Both the position numbers and the translations under genes were made by a program. From the NCBI GenBank assembly GCA_030950865.1, contig JAUZQR010000034.1, forward strand, positions 1-6,716: DNA of 6,716 nucleotides, read 5' to 3'. The notes under the pieces are model-generated. The model was not told the origin of the DNA and ran no database searches. It saw nothing but the letters and a program-made list of their open reading frames with translations. Shown here in pieces: positions 1 through 5,755 of this stretch. Position 1 is the stretch's first letter. Each line of letters starts with the position of its first letter. Origin of the DNA: Mariprofundaceae bacterium. GTDB lineage: Bacteria > Pseudomonadota > Zetaproteobacteria > Mariprofundales > Mariprofundaceae.

Positions 1-135
1 AAATTTATCTTCTGTTGCAGAATAAGCATGATTGTTTAGATAATTCACCAACATGCCACCCTTGGTTGTTTGAACGCCAAATGAGTTAATGGGCGAAAAA
101 GCTTCTGCGATTTTACGTGCGCGAAATGTATTCAT
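1..135 (-). CDS. Unrecognised protein, N-terminal 45 residues only (runs off the left edge)
   Basis: An open frame on the minus strand starts with ATG at 135-133 and stays open for 45 codons to the window edge, so the gene is partial and its 3' part lies outside. The start is well supported by a strong Shine-Dalgarno, GGAGGTG (complement of 141-147), 5 nt upstream. The visible protein begins MNTFRARKIAEAFSPINSF and continues through a Gly-Gly-Met-Leu-Val stretch to a mixed polar segment. It shows no signal peptide, membrane segment or catalytic motif. I do not recognise the family and assign no function. It is divergent from the VOC gene at 333, with 197 bp between the two start codons. Confidence 0.7.
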   Translation of the reverse strand, partial: MNTFRARKIAEAFSPINSFGVQTTKGGMLVNYLNNHAYSATEDKF

Positions 136-140
136 TATAA

Positions 141-147
141 CACCTCC
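141..147 (-). promoter_or_regulatory. Shine-Dalgarno of the partial minus-strand gene
   Basis: The complement reads GGAGGTG, a near-perfect anti-16S match, with a 5-nt spacer TTATA to the ATG at 135-133. It fixes the start of the partial gene and is the strongest ribosome binding site in the window. Confidence 0.8.
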
Positions 148-317
148 AAATCGATAGTTGAATGATAGTTTGCCCCACGAGACTCATGAAGTGATCCAAC
201 TCACGAAATCACCTAGTATTCTGGAGGAAGCATACTTAAGGAAGCTCTGAATAAGTCATGAACTTATCAGTTGGGAAAAGATAAGAAATATGAAATGTTG
301 AAATAAATCTTTTTTAT
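148..317. other. Divergent intergenic region with operator-like repeats and an IS-like end
   Basis: This stretch holds no gene. GATAGTT occurs twice 11 bp apart (153-159 and 164-170). GTGA/TCAC form an inverted pair around a 6-nt centre (191-204), and GTGAT at 191-195 can alternatively pair with ATCAC at 208-212. The 21-bp repeat described separately lies at 237-257. Promoters for both flanking genes must be here or in the repeat, but I see no convincing -35/-10 pair for either. The best minus-strand -10 is TATCAT (complement of 162-167), with a poor -35. Confidence 0.4.
237..257 (+). repeat. 21-bp direct repeat, copy 1; IS5-family-like terminal sequence
   Basis: This 21-bp sequence, with core GGAAGCTCTGAATAAGTC, recurs exactly at 1107-1127 in the same orientation. 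As I recall, IS5-family ends have the form GGAAG followed by GAAYAAGTC, and the target is YTAR. Here the core is directly preceded by TTAA, which fits YTAR. Just after it, AATAAGT and ACTTAT flank a short centre, so 248-269 can fold as a hairpin (CTGAATAAGT against ACTTATCAG with one bulge). No transposase lies nearby, so this would be a solo end, a MITE-like remnant or a deletion scar. The repeat is seen directly; its IS identity is inference. Confidence 0.6.
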
Positions 318-323
318 AGGAGA
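318..323 (+). promoter_or_regulatory. Shine-Dalgarno of the VOC gene
   Basis: AGGAGA lies 9 nt before the ATG at 333 and follows a T-rich stretch. It supports 333 as the start. Confidence 0.75.
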
Positions 324-332
324 CAAAAAAGC

Positions 333-710
333 ATGGAAATCACCTTAAACCACACCATTATTCCTTCCTTTAATAACGTTGAATCAGCCAAATTTTATGA
401 GCACATCTTTGGTTTTGAGTTTGTAAAAGAGTGGGGGCATTTTGCTGTTGTGAAAGTCAGCTCAACGCTAACGCTGGATTTTCAAACAAAAAAGGCGTTT
501 TCATCCATACATTATGCGTTCAAGGTCAGTGATGAACAATTTGATCAGATATTCGCTCGCATTCAAAACAGTGCTATTGCATACGGCAGTGAGCCATACG
601 ATTTAGAGAATGGTCAAATCAATCATAAATACGGTGGTCGAGGTGTATATTTTAAAGACCCCAACGCTCATGTGCTTGAAATCATCACAACAGATTACAT
701 CATTGATTGA
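333..710 (+). CDS. Glyoxalase/bleomycin-resistance (VOC) superfamily protein
   Basis: This is a single-domain vicinal-oxygen-chelate protein of 125 aa, the usual length of one VOC module made of two beta-alpha-beta-beta-beta units. The family signature is clear: LNHTIIPSFNNVESAKFYE near the N-terminus, a second unit starting at IHYAFKV (about 59-65), and GRGVYFKDPNAHVLEIIT (103-119) at the end. His7, His60 and Glu116 sit where VOC enzymes usually carry metal ligands, so a metal site is plausible. The family includes lyases, dioxygenases and antibiotic-binding resistance proteins; the sequence does not identify the substrate. It is probably cytosolic, with no signal peptide. The start is supported by AGGAGA 9 nt upstream. 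Its 3' end overlaps the convergent small gene by 11 bp, and the pair lies between the two 21-bp repeats. Confidence 0.9.
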   Translation: MEITLNHTIIPSFNNVESAKFYEHIFGFEFVKEWGHFAVVKVSSTLTLDFQTKKAFSSIHYAFKVSDEQFDQIFARIQNSAIAYGSEPYDLENGQINHKYGGRGVYFKDPNAHVLEIITTDYIID

Positions 711-918
711 TATACTTCTGCGCGATGTGGTGATTAAAATTTGCCGCAAACAGCGGTATCCATTCTTCGGCAGCCTCATCAGGTGTTAACATACGCGCAC
801 AATTCTCCCATTGCTGCACACGATAAGCTTCAATCATGCGCATCTGCAACATCATACGTTCACGAAAATCATTGGCATAATCAGATGTCCGAGATTTACT
901 AACATTTAAATTCTTCAT
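700..918 (-). CDS. Small conserved-looking hypothetical protein (72 aa)
   Basis: I do not recognise this protein. The preferred reading starts at ATG 918-916 and gives 72 aa beginning MKNLNVSKSRTSDYANDF. A Met/Arg-rich helical stretch (ERMMLQMRMIEAYRVQQWENCARML) follows, then an acidic DEAAEEWIPLF segment and a His-containing tail ending KYINQ. It is soluble and mostly helical by eye, with one Cys. The frame also stays open to an ATG at 993, which would give 97 aa. I prefer 918 because the extra 25 residues look unconserved in character and a palindrome and -10-like element sit just upstream of 918. Neither start has a good Shine-Dalgarno. The TGA at 702-700 lies inside the last codons of the convergent VOC gene, with no terminator between them. 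Being a real gene is likely, not certain. Confidence 0.6.
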   Translation of the reverse strand: MKNLNVSKSRTSDYANDFRERMMLQMRMIEAYRVQQWENCARMLTPDEAAEEWIPLFAANFNHHIAQKYINQ

Positions 919-924
919 GCCGTT

Positions 925-943
925 ATTATCGCATATGATATGC
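925..943 (-). promoter_or_regulatory. Possible promoter -10 with overlapping palindromic operator
   Basis: The plus strand 931-943 reads GCATATGATATGC, a perfect palindrome around a central G. Directly adjoining it, the minus strand reads TGCGATAAT (complement of 933-925), which resembles an extended -10. This lies about 7 nt before the ATG at 918, so a transcript from it would have almost no leader. The arrangement suggests a promoter for the small gene with an operator in its spacer. The matching -35 is poor, so this is a suggestion only. Confidence 0.3.
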
Positions 944-993
944 CATGCACGAAAGTGGAAAAGACTCCTCTTGTGGGGTGATATTTTCGCCAT

Positions 994-1164
994 TCATGCA
1001 TGTGTTCTATACATTTTTAGCACCTACTCCATCAAAATAATAGCAAAGGGAGAAGGGCTTAGCCCGTGGATTTATTATACTTATTTAAGTTGTGAATGTT
1101 GCTTGCTAAGGAAGCTCTGAATAAGTCTGCATGAAGCAGATTGTGATTCAAAATATTCAAAACA
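994..1164. other. Gene-poor stretch upstream of smc, containing the second repeat copy
   Basis: I see no convincing gene here. GGGC/GCCC form a 4-bp stem with a 3-nt loop at 1055-1065, and an AT-rich stretch (TTTATTATACTTATTTAAG, 1071-1089) could contain the smc promoter, though no good -35 accompanies it. The 21-bp repeat begins at 1107. Right after it, TCTGC/GCAGA close a 5-nt loop ATGAA (1126-1140). Confidence 0.4.
1107..1127 (+). repeat. 21-bp direct repeat, copy 2; IS5-family-like terminal sequence
   Basis: This is an exact copy of 237-257 in the same orientation. The core GGAAGC... is preceded by CTAA, again a YTAR match. Similarity continues past the repeat: after GTC, copy 1 reads ATGAA while copy 2 reads TGCATGAA, so the two differ by a 3-nt insertion before diverging. 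Each copy is followed by a small hairpin. This points to a shared mobile-element end rather than chance. I found no opposite-orientation end (GGAAGC on the minus strand) and no transposase. Confidence 0.6.
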
Positions 1165-1290
1165 ATGATTGCAACTGAGTACAAAATCTCCATGAATCTT
1201 GCACTGGCATCCGTTGCCATGGTGTGTATGGTTAGCTTGATGATGACGCTCTACTTTGACCACTCACAAGCATGCGACTTAAACGACTAG
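1165..1290 (+). CDS. Possible short membrane microprotein overlapping the smc start
   Basis: A short frame from ATG 1165 to TAG 1290 would encode 41 aa. A second ATG at 1192 would give 32 aa. Residues about 9-31 (SMNLALASVAMVCMVSLMMT and on to YF) form one continuous hydrophobic, Met-rich stretch long enough to cross a membrane, ending in a polar tail FDHSQACDLND. It overlaps the first 19 bases of smc in another frame. Neither ATG has a proper Shine-Dalgarno, with only GAG at 1177-1179 before 1192. Because smc itself lacks one, translation of this ORF could deliver ribosomes to the smc start. It could equally be chance or a remnant of an inserted element. Confidence 0.25.
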   Translation: MIATEYKISMNLALASVAMVCMVSLMMTLYFDHSQACDLND

Positions 1291-4200
1291 AATTATCTGG
1301 TTTTAAATCATTCGTTGACCCTACAAAAATTGAGTTGGGTAACGGCATCAATGCCATTGTTGGGCCCAATGGTTGCGGAAAATCCAATATTGTTGATGCT
1401 ATTCGCTGGGTATTGGGCGAACATTCTGCACGTCATTTGCGTGGTGGCGTGATGGATGATTTAATCTTTCAAGGCTCTGAAACACGTCCACCAGTCGCGA
1501 TTTGCGATGTCGAGCTGACCTTTGCTGTACAGCGCGGAAAGCTGGCTCCACCTTATCATGATATGGATGAAATTCGCATTCGCCGCCGTTTGCTACGTGA
1601 TGCTGGCTCTGATGCATTTATCAATGGCAAAATGGCTCGCCTAAAAGATATTGTTGATTTATTTCTTGATACAGGTGTATCGACACGCGCTTATGCTATT
1701 GTCGAACAAGGCTCGATTGCACGCATGATTACTGCCAAACCCGAAGAGCGACGGCAGCTATTGGAAGAGGCTGCTGGGGTGATGAAGTACCGCTCGCGCC
1801 GCAAAGAAGCTGAACGAAAAATGAACAGCACACGTCAAAACATGGATCGCATTGAAGATTTGCTTGAAGAAGTACGCACCCAATGCCGAAGCTTAAAACA
1901 ACAATCATCACGTGCCGAACGCTTTAAAACCATGCAGGATGAATTTGAACATGCCCAATCCAAGACATTAGCGATTCGTTTTCAACAACAACAAGAGCAA
2001 TTGCTCACATTTGAAAAACAACTTGAGCAAGCCCAGCAACAGGTTGAAGAAGAAGAGGCAAAACATATTCATGCAGAGCGTTTGCTCACCCAAGGTCGCC
2101 GTGCTGGGGTATTGCATGATGAAGAGGTGCAACAAGCACAAGAAAAATTGCGTTTATTTGAACAACAGCGTGCCACATTACAACAACAAGCCGAACGTGT
2201 TGCTGGTGAACGGCGATTATTGCTAGAGCGTAAAGAGATGCTGCAACAGCGTATGGATGAAAATGCATTGCGGCAAAAGCAATTACAGGGTGATGTTGCC
2301 GATATTAAAACACAATTACACGAACAAACCGATGAAGCCTTGCAAGCGCATCGTCGTGATGCCGAGACCCAACTCAATATGGCGCAAGACATGTTGCAAG
2401 AAGTACGCGAAAAACGCGATGCCTTGCTGCGAGAATTGGAGCAATTGCGTAGCCTATTTAACGATTTGAAACAACGCCGCCAACAAGCCGAATCACATGT
2501 GCAACGTTTGTTGGACAAACAAACCCAGCATCAAACACAACTGCAACAATTCAGCGATAAAGAACACGAAATGCAACAAGCATTAATCGCGGCAAAAGAG
2601 CAAGCAAGCCAAGCATCGCAAAACCAAAAAGATGCTGAAATAGCAATCCATGATGGGCAACTACGCTTGGATCAGTGCCGCGAACAGCAACAGCAAACAG
2701 CAGCAGAGCGTCAACAGGCAGAGCAGATATTACGCGCTTTAAATGGTGAAATTCAAGAGCTTCAAGCCCAGTTACAACAGCAAAATATGCCCAATGAATT
2801 GCGTAACGACATACACAAGCTTGGTGGCTTGTGGGTGGATGAAAACCTTGATGTGCCTGAAGGTTTAGAATTGGCGGTGGCTGCAGTATTGCGCGGCAAA
2901 GAAGGCGATGTAAGCCTACCAAAACAAACCACACTGGCGATGTGGAAAGATATGTTTACACAAGCCCAAGATAGCCCCATTGCCATGCACATAAATCCTA
3001 TGCAGATAGCGCAGGATATTGAACAGGATAATTTGGCTGAACAACTGAACTTGGATACAAGCCACCCCTTATATGCCATGTTTTGCCATGCACTTCTTTG
3101 CCATGATATTTTTGCTGCAGCCGTTCCCAAATATGGTTGTGTGGTAAGCCGTGATGGTTGGTGTTTGGCATCCGATGGCTGGCTGATTCCTCCTGCCAAG
3201 AGCCAAACTGCGCGACGCCTAACACTGCAACGGCGTTTGCAAAGCTGCGAATCAAAACAAACCACTGTCGAAAAAAATATGCAGGATGCCGAGCAAGCTG
3301 TTGAAGCTGCTGACATGGCATTAACAACGCAGCAGCAGCAATGGCAAAGCATTCACCTTGCCGCAACACAGGCACAAAGCGAAACTCAGGCTGCCCAAGC
3401 ATTGTTACAACGCCTTCAAGACGAGCAAAGCAGTTTGAGCTCACGCCATACACACACACAAAGCGATGCAGAAACCACCGAAAACGAATTGCAGCACTGG
3501 CAGCAGGAATTGGGGAATATAGGCGCAATGGATGCCCAACAGTTGCAACAGGCTGAACAAAAACTGGATGCAGAGAACCTAATTCAACAACAGTGTGAGC
3601 AACAATGGCAACAAGCGCGTTCATCACAAGCGCATGCCGATCAAGCCTTGGCACTGCACAAGCAAACCATCCAAAGCCTTGCGCGCGATGAAAAGCGTAT
3701 GCAGCAAGAGATTGAACAACTGCAACAACGACAACAACAAGATGCCCAGCAATATAGTAAAACTGAAGCGGATATTACCGCAAGTCAGACGCATACAGAT
3801 CTTGATATGCAATTAGAAGCTGCCCATGAAAGTGTTGAGTCAGCGCATCGCACACTCACCGATATGAGGCAACAAGGACATGCCCTGCAAAAGCAATTGC
3901 ATCAATATGAACAGGATGAACAAGCAGCGCGTAAACAGGTACAACAGGCTGCTGAAGCCAAACAACAAATTGCGATTCGCCAAGCCAGTGAACAAGCACG
4001 TTTACAAGATTTAAATGATGAAATTGAGCAGCGCTGCCAACTTACCAGTCAACAATTACTGCTAAAACATGACAACCTAAATAATGAAGATATGGAACAG
4101 ATATTACGCCATAGCCGTGAATTAGAAGACCGCCTATCTCGTTTTGGTCCTGTGAACTTATTGGCGATTGATGAATTCAAAGAGGCATCTGAACGCGAAC

Positions 4201-4745
4201 AGTTTTTAGCTGAACAAGTTGCCGACTTAGAAGCCAGTTTGAACACCTTGCACGATACCATCAATCGCATTGACCGCACCACCCGTCAACGTTTCCGAGA
4301 TACATTTGATAAAACCAATGCTTATTTCAAACAAACATTTCCACGCTTGTTTGGTGGTGGTCGCGCAGAATTAAAGCTGGATTCAGATGATGTGCTCACT
4401 GCTGGTGTAGAAGTGGTTGCCCAACCACCAGGCAAGCGTTTACAAGACATTACATTGCTCTCTGGTGGGGAAAAGGCACTGACTGCCGTAGCTTTGGTAT
4501 TTTCAATTTTTCGTATTAATCCAGCACCGTTTTGTATTCTTGATGAAGTCGATGCGCCATTGGATGATGCCAATGTTGGACGTTTTGCCGATATGATTTC
4601 TGAATTTTGTGAAGATGTGCAATTTTTAGCGATTAGTCACAATAAAATCACCATGCAAAAGGCCGACCAATTGATTGGTGTTTCCATGCCAGAGCCTGGT
4701 GTGTCGCGTATTGTGAGTGTAGATATGTCCGCGATTCCTGAATAG
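1272..4745 (+). CDS. smc: Chromosome segregation/condensation ATPase Smc
   Basis: Complete 1157-residue bacterial Smc, the usual family length. The homodimer with ScpA/ScpB forms an ATP-driven ring that organises and helps segregate the chromosome; no scp gene is in the window. The N-terminal head starts MRLKRLELSGFKSF, with Walker A GPNGCGKS at 31-38 and a Q-loop glutamine at 146 in VEQGS. The family-typical EEAAGVMKYRSRRKEAERK leads into the first coiled-coil arm (about 165-505). The hinge lies at about 506-640, followed by the second arm (about 645-1000). The C-terminal head carries the ABC signature LSGGE (1063-1067), Walker B ILDE with D1091 and catalytic E1092, then D-loop DAPLDD. The hinge lacks the glycine-rich SPGG..TGG type pattern and holds a Cys/His cluster. 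The coiled coils are very rich in Gln. The ATG start is fixed by the conserved N-terminus although no Shine-Dalgarno precedes it. Confidence 0.98.
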   Translation: MRLKRLELSGFKSFVDPTKIELGNGINAIVGPNGCGKSNIVDAIRWVLGEHSARHLRGGVMDDLIFQGSETRPPVAICDVELTFAVQRGKLAPPYHDMDEIRIRRRLLRDAGSDAFINGKMARLKDIVDLFLDTGVSTRAYAIVEQGSIARMITAKPEERRQLLEEAAGVMKYRSRRKEAERKMNSTRQNMDRIEDLLEEVRTQCRSLKQQSSRAERFKTMQDEFEHAQSKTLAIRFQQQQEQLLTFEKQLEQAQQQVEEEEAKHIHAERLLTQGRRAGVLHDEEVQQAQEKLRLFEQQRATLQQQAERVAGERRLLLERKEMLQQRMDENALRQKQLQGDVADIKTQLHEQTDEALQAHRRDAETQLNMAQDMLQEVREKRDALLRELEQLRSLFNDLKQRRQQAESHVQRLLDKQTQHQTQLQQFSDKEHEMQQALIAAKEQASQASQNQKDAEIAIHDGQLRLDQCREQQQQTAAERQQAEQILRALNGEIQELQAQLQQQNMPNELRNDIHKLGGLWVDENLDVPEGLELAVAAVLRGKEGDVSLPKQTTLAMWKDMFTQAQDSPIAMHINPMQIAQDIEQDNLAEQLNLDTSHPLYAMFCHALLCHDIFAAAVPKYGCVVSRDGWCLASDGWLIPPAKSQTARRLTLQRRLQSCESKQTTVEKNMQDAEQAVEAADMALTTQQQQWQSIHLAATQAQSETQAAQALLQRLQDEQSSLSSRHTHTQSDAETTENELQHWQQELGNIGAMDAQQLQQAEQKLDAENLIQQQCEQQWQQARSSQAHADQALALHKQTIQSLARDEKRMQQEIEQLQQRQQQDAQQYSKTEADITASQTHTDLDMQLEAAHESVESAHRTLTDMRQQGHALQKQLHQYEQDEQAARKQVQQAAEAKQQIAIRQASEQARLQDLNDEIEQRCQLTSQQLLLKHDNLNNEDMEQILRHSRELEDRLSRFGPVNLLAIDEFKEASEREQFLAEQVADLEASLNTLHDTINRIDRTTRQRFRDTFDKTNAYFKQTFPRLFGGGRAELKLDSDDVLTAGVEVVAQPPGKRLQDITLLSGGEKALTAVALVFSIFRINPAPFCILDEVDAPLDDANVGRFADMISEFCEDVQFLAISHNKITMQKADQLIGVSMPEPGVSRIVSVDMSAIPE

Positions 4746-5522
4746 ATGTATCACAGGAGCTTGCCGAACGATCCATTCTGTTCCATGCTTATAGATATGA
4801 AATATCTTATGATTCTCTCCCTTATCTTTATCTCCCCTGCTTGGGCGGAAGAAAACACACCGCAAAAAGAAACACTTATAAGTCTATCTGCGACATCCAG
4901 CATTAATTTACCCAATGATGAAGCAGTCGTAAATTATCGCATGGAAGCCACTGGTATGTATGCCGATGCGCTAAGAAAAAAGGTTAATCGCATGAGCCGC
5001 CTTATTCATCAACAGTTAAAAGGCGCAAAGGGCATCAAACAAACCACATTAAGTCGCCGCATGGAAATGCGTTGGCGCTATGATAAGTTGAATAGCCGAC
5101 AAGTCCGTGATGGCTGGAGGCTCGTGCAAACAGAACAGCTTGTAAGCAGCAGCCTTGATGCTATTCCCGATTGGGTTGATAGACTTGAAAAGGCAGGAGC
5201 ACATCTGAATCAGTTGAGCTTTCGCATTTCAGATGCAACATTAAAGGCAACACAAAATAGCTTGCGTTTACAGGCTATTCAAAGCTTTCGCCATAAAGCG
5301 AATAGTCTTACCAAAGCCTTGGATGCAACATCTTTCCGCATTATACAGTTGCAAACAAGCCAACAACGCCCTGTTTATCGCATGCGCCAAGAGATGCCTG
5401 CCATGGCAATGATGAGCAAATCTGAAAGTAGCCCGCCCCAGCTTAATGCAGGTGAAGGAAAAATAAGTGTGACTGTATCAGGAAGTATTGCCCTACCCTT
5501 TAAGGCATATACTGTAAAATAA
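4746..5522 (+). CDS. Exported SIMPL (DUF541) domain protein
   Basis: The first ATG directly abuts the smc stop (TAGATG) and gives 258 aa; an internal ATG at 4797 gives 241 aa starting at the signal peptide. The signal peptide runs from MKYLMILSLIFISPAWA with a likely cut at AWA/EE, so the product is exported to the periplasm or envelope. The mature part fits the SIMPL/DUF541 family: an N-terminal LSATSSINLPNDEAVVNYRMEATG strand, a helical middle (ADALRKKVNRMSRLIHQQL), and a C-terminal GEGKISVTVSGSIAL strand. Molecular roles of this family are poorly defined; members have been tied to envelope or stress functions, which I cannot confirm here. Neither start has a well-placed Shine-Dalgarno: AGGAG at 4755-4759 is too far from 4797. 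Translational coupling to smc is therefore likely. It is the last gene of the plus-strand unit. Confidence 0.85.
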   Translation: MYHRSLPNDPFCSMLIDMKYLMILSLIFISPAWAEENTPQKETLISLSATSSINLPNDEAVVNYRMEATGMYADALRKKVNRMSRLIHQQLKGAKGIKQTTLSRRMEMRWRYDKLNSRQVRDGWRLVQTEQLVSSSLDAIPDWVDRLEKAGAHLNQLSFRISDATLKATQNSLRLQAIQSFRHKANSLTKALDATSFRIIQLQTSQQRPVYRMRQEMPAMAMMSKSESSPPQLNAGEGKISVTVSGSIALPFKAYTVK

Positions 5523-5547
5523 CAGCAGGTGAAAAACCTTCCCTGTT
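5521..5547 (+). other. Stem-loop overlapping the stop codon of the SIMPL gene
   Basis: AACAG (5521-5525) pairs with CTGTT (5543-5547), and inside it AGGT (5527-5530) pairs with ACCT (5536-5539) around a GAAAA-like loop. The unpaired bases between the two stems form a small asymmetric internal loop. There is no T tract after it, so it is not a classical terminator; it may act as a 3'-end stabiliser. Confidence 0.4.
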
Positions 5548-5556
5548 ATAGCTGCA

Positions 5557-5622
5557 CCGTTGTTACAGACTTCAAAAGGATTAGCGCAGTAACACGCGCC
5601 CTTTTTATGACTGAAACAACGG
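5557..5622 (+). terminator. 66-nt imperfect palindrome with inner GC stem and T tract; probable terminator of smc operon
   Basis: The outer arms CCGTTGTT (5557-5564) and AACAACGG (5615-5622) match perfectly. Moving inward, CAG/CTG pair between single A:A mismatches. AAAAGG (5574-5579) can pair with CCTTTT (5600-5605), and GCGC (5584-5587) pairs with GCGC (5596-5599) around an 8-nt loop. The inner part is followed by TTTTT (5602-5606), as in an intrinsic terminator. The outer symmetry is far longer than a terminator needs, which suggests a structured or mobile palindrome that also terminates. It lies at the expected place, after the SIMPL gene and between convergent units. Confidence 0.5.
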
Positions 5623-5639
5623 ATACATGCAGATATATA

Positions 5640-5686
5640 GGGCGACTTTCTTTGTTTCGTTTCTTTTTCGCAAAAGAAATGAAGGG
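5640..5686. repeat. T-rich hairpin element resembling a dispersed intergenic repeat
   Basis: The element starts GGGCGACTTTCTTTG, repeats a TTTCTTT/TTTCG pattern and ends in AAAAGAAATGAAGGG. TTTCTTTT (5660-5667) and AAAAGAAA (5672-5679) form a perfect 8-bp stem around TCGC, extendable by G:T and C:G pairs. GGGT (5684-5687) and ACCC (5695-5698) can form a further small hairpin. From memory, elements of this general form occur many times between genes in various proteobacteria. Only one copy is in the window, so the repeat status is inference. Confidence 0.4.
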
Positions 5687-5705
5687 TTCCATTGACCCTA
5701 AATAA

Positions 5706-5751
5706 TCAGCTCTTTATTAGATTTTTAAACAAACAAGCCAATAAAGGCTGA
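5706..5751 (-). terminator. Inverted repeat just after ppiC, possible terminator
   Basis: TCAGCTCTTTATT (5706-5718) and AATAAAGGCTGA (5740-5751) pair over 12 positions with one bulge and one G:T, around a 21-nt loop. It begins 4 nt beyond the ppiC stop codon. On the minus strand the stem is followed by TTATTT, a modest T-rich tail. An alternative smaller stem AGCC/GGCT followed by TGTTTGTTT lies within it. This fits a terminator for the leftward unit, though stem strength is limited by AT content. Confidence 0.45.
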
Positions 5752-5755
5752 GAAA

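Noticed and set aside
917..1120. Plus-strand 67-codon frame
   Set aside because: No ribosome site, overlaps the palindrome and the minus-strand gene's upstream region, and ends in the 21-bp repeat. The composition looks random.
1135..1180. Start of an IS transposase after repeat copy 2 (ATGAAGCAG...)
   Set aside because: The frame from ATG 1131 ends after 15 codons at TGA, and the peptide has no family signature. It was therefore not listed as a pseudogene.
1081..1263. Minus-strand 60-codon frame upstream of smc as a transposase remnant
   Set aside because: The His/Cys-rich peptide shows no DDE or other transposase motif that I can recognise, and it runs through the repeat itself.
2069..3654. 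Long minus-strand open frames (149, 196 and 218 codons) and others inside smc
   Set aside because: They are shadows of the Gln-rich smc frame: CAA/CAG on the plus strand give stop-free Leu, Cys or Val codons on the minus strand. Their proteins are low-complexity Cys/Ser/Val-rich with no domains, and smc is unquestionably the real gene.
5557..5622. Integron attC site
   Set aside because: attC needs RYYYAAC at the 5' end and GTTRRRY at the 3' end. Here the arms are the other way round (GTTGTT first, AACAAC last), and no cassette structure is present.
5523..5755. tRNA, riboswitch or CRISPR in the convergence zone
   Set aside because: No cloverleaf with a TTCGANNC-type T-loop, no known aptamer core and no regularly spaced repeats were seen.
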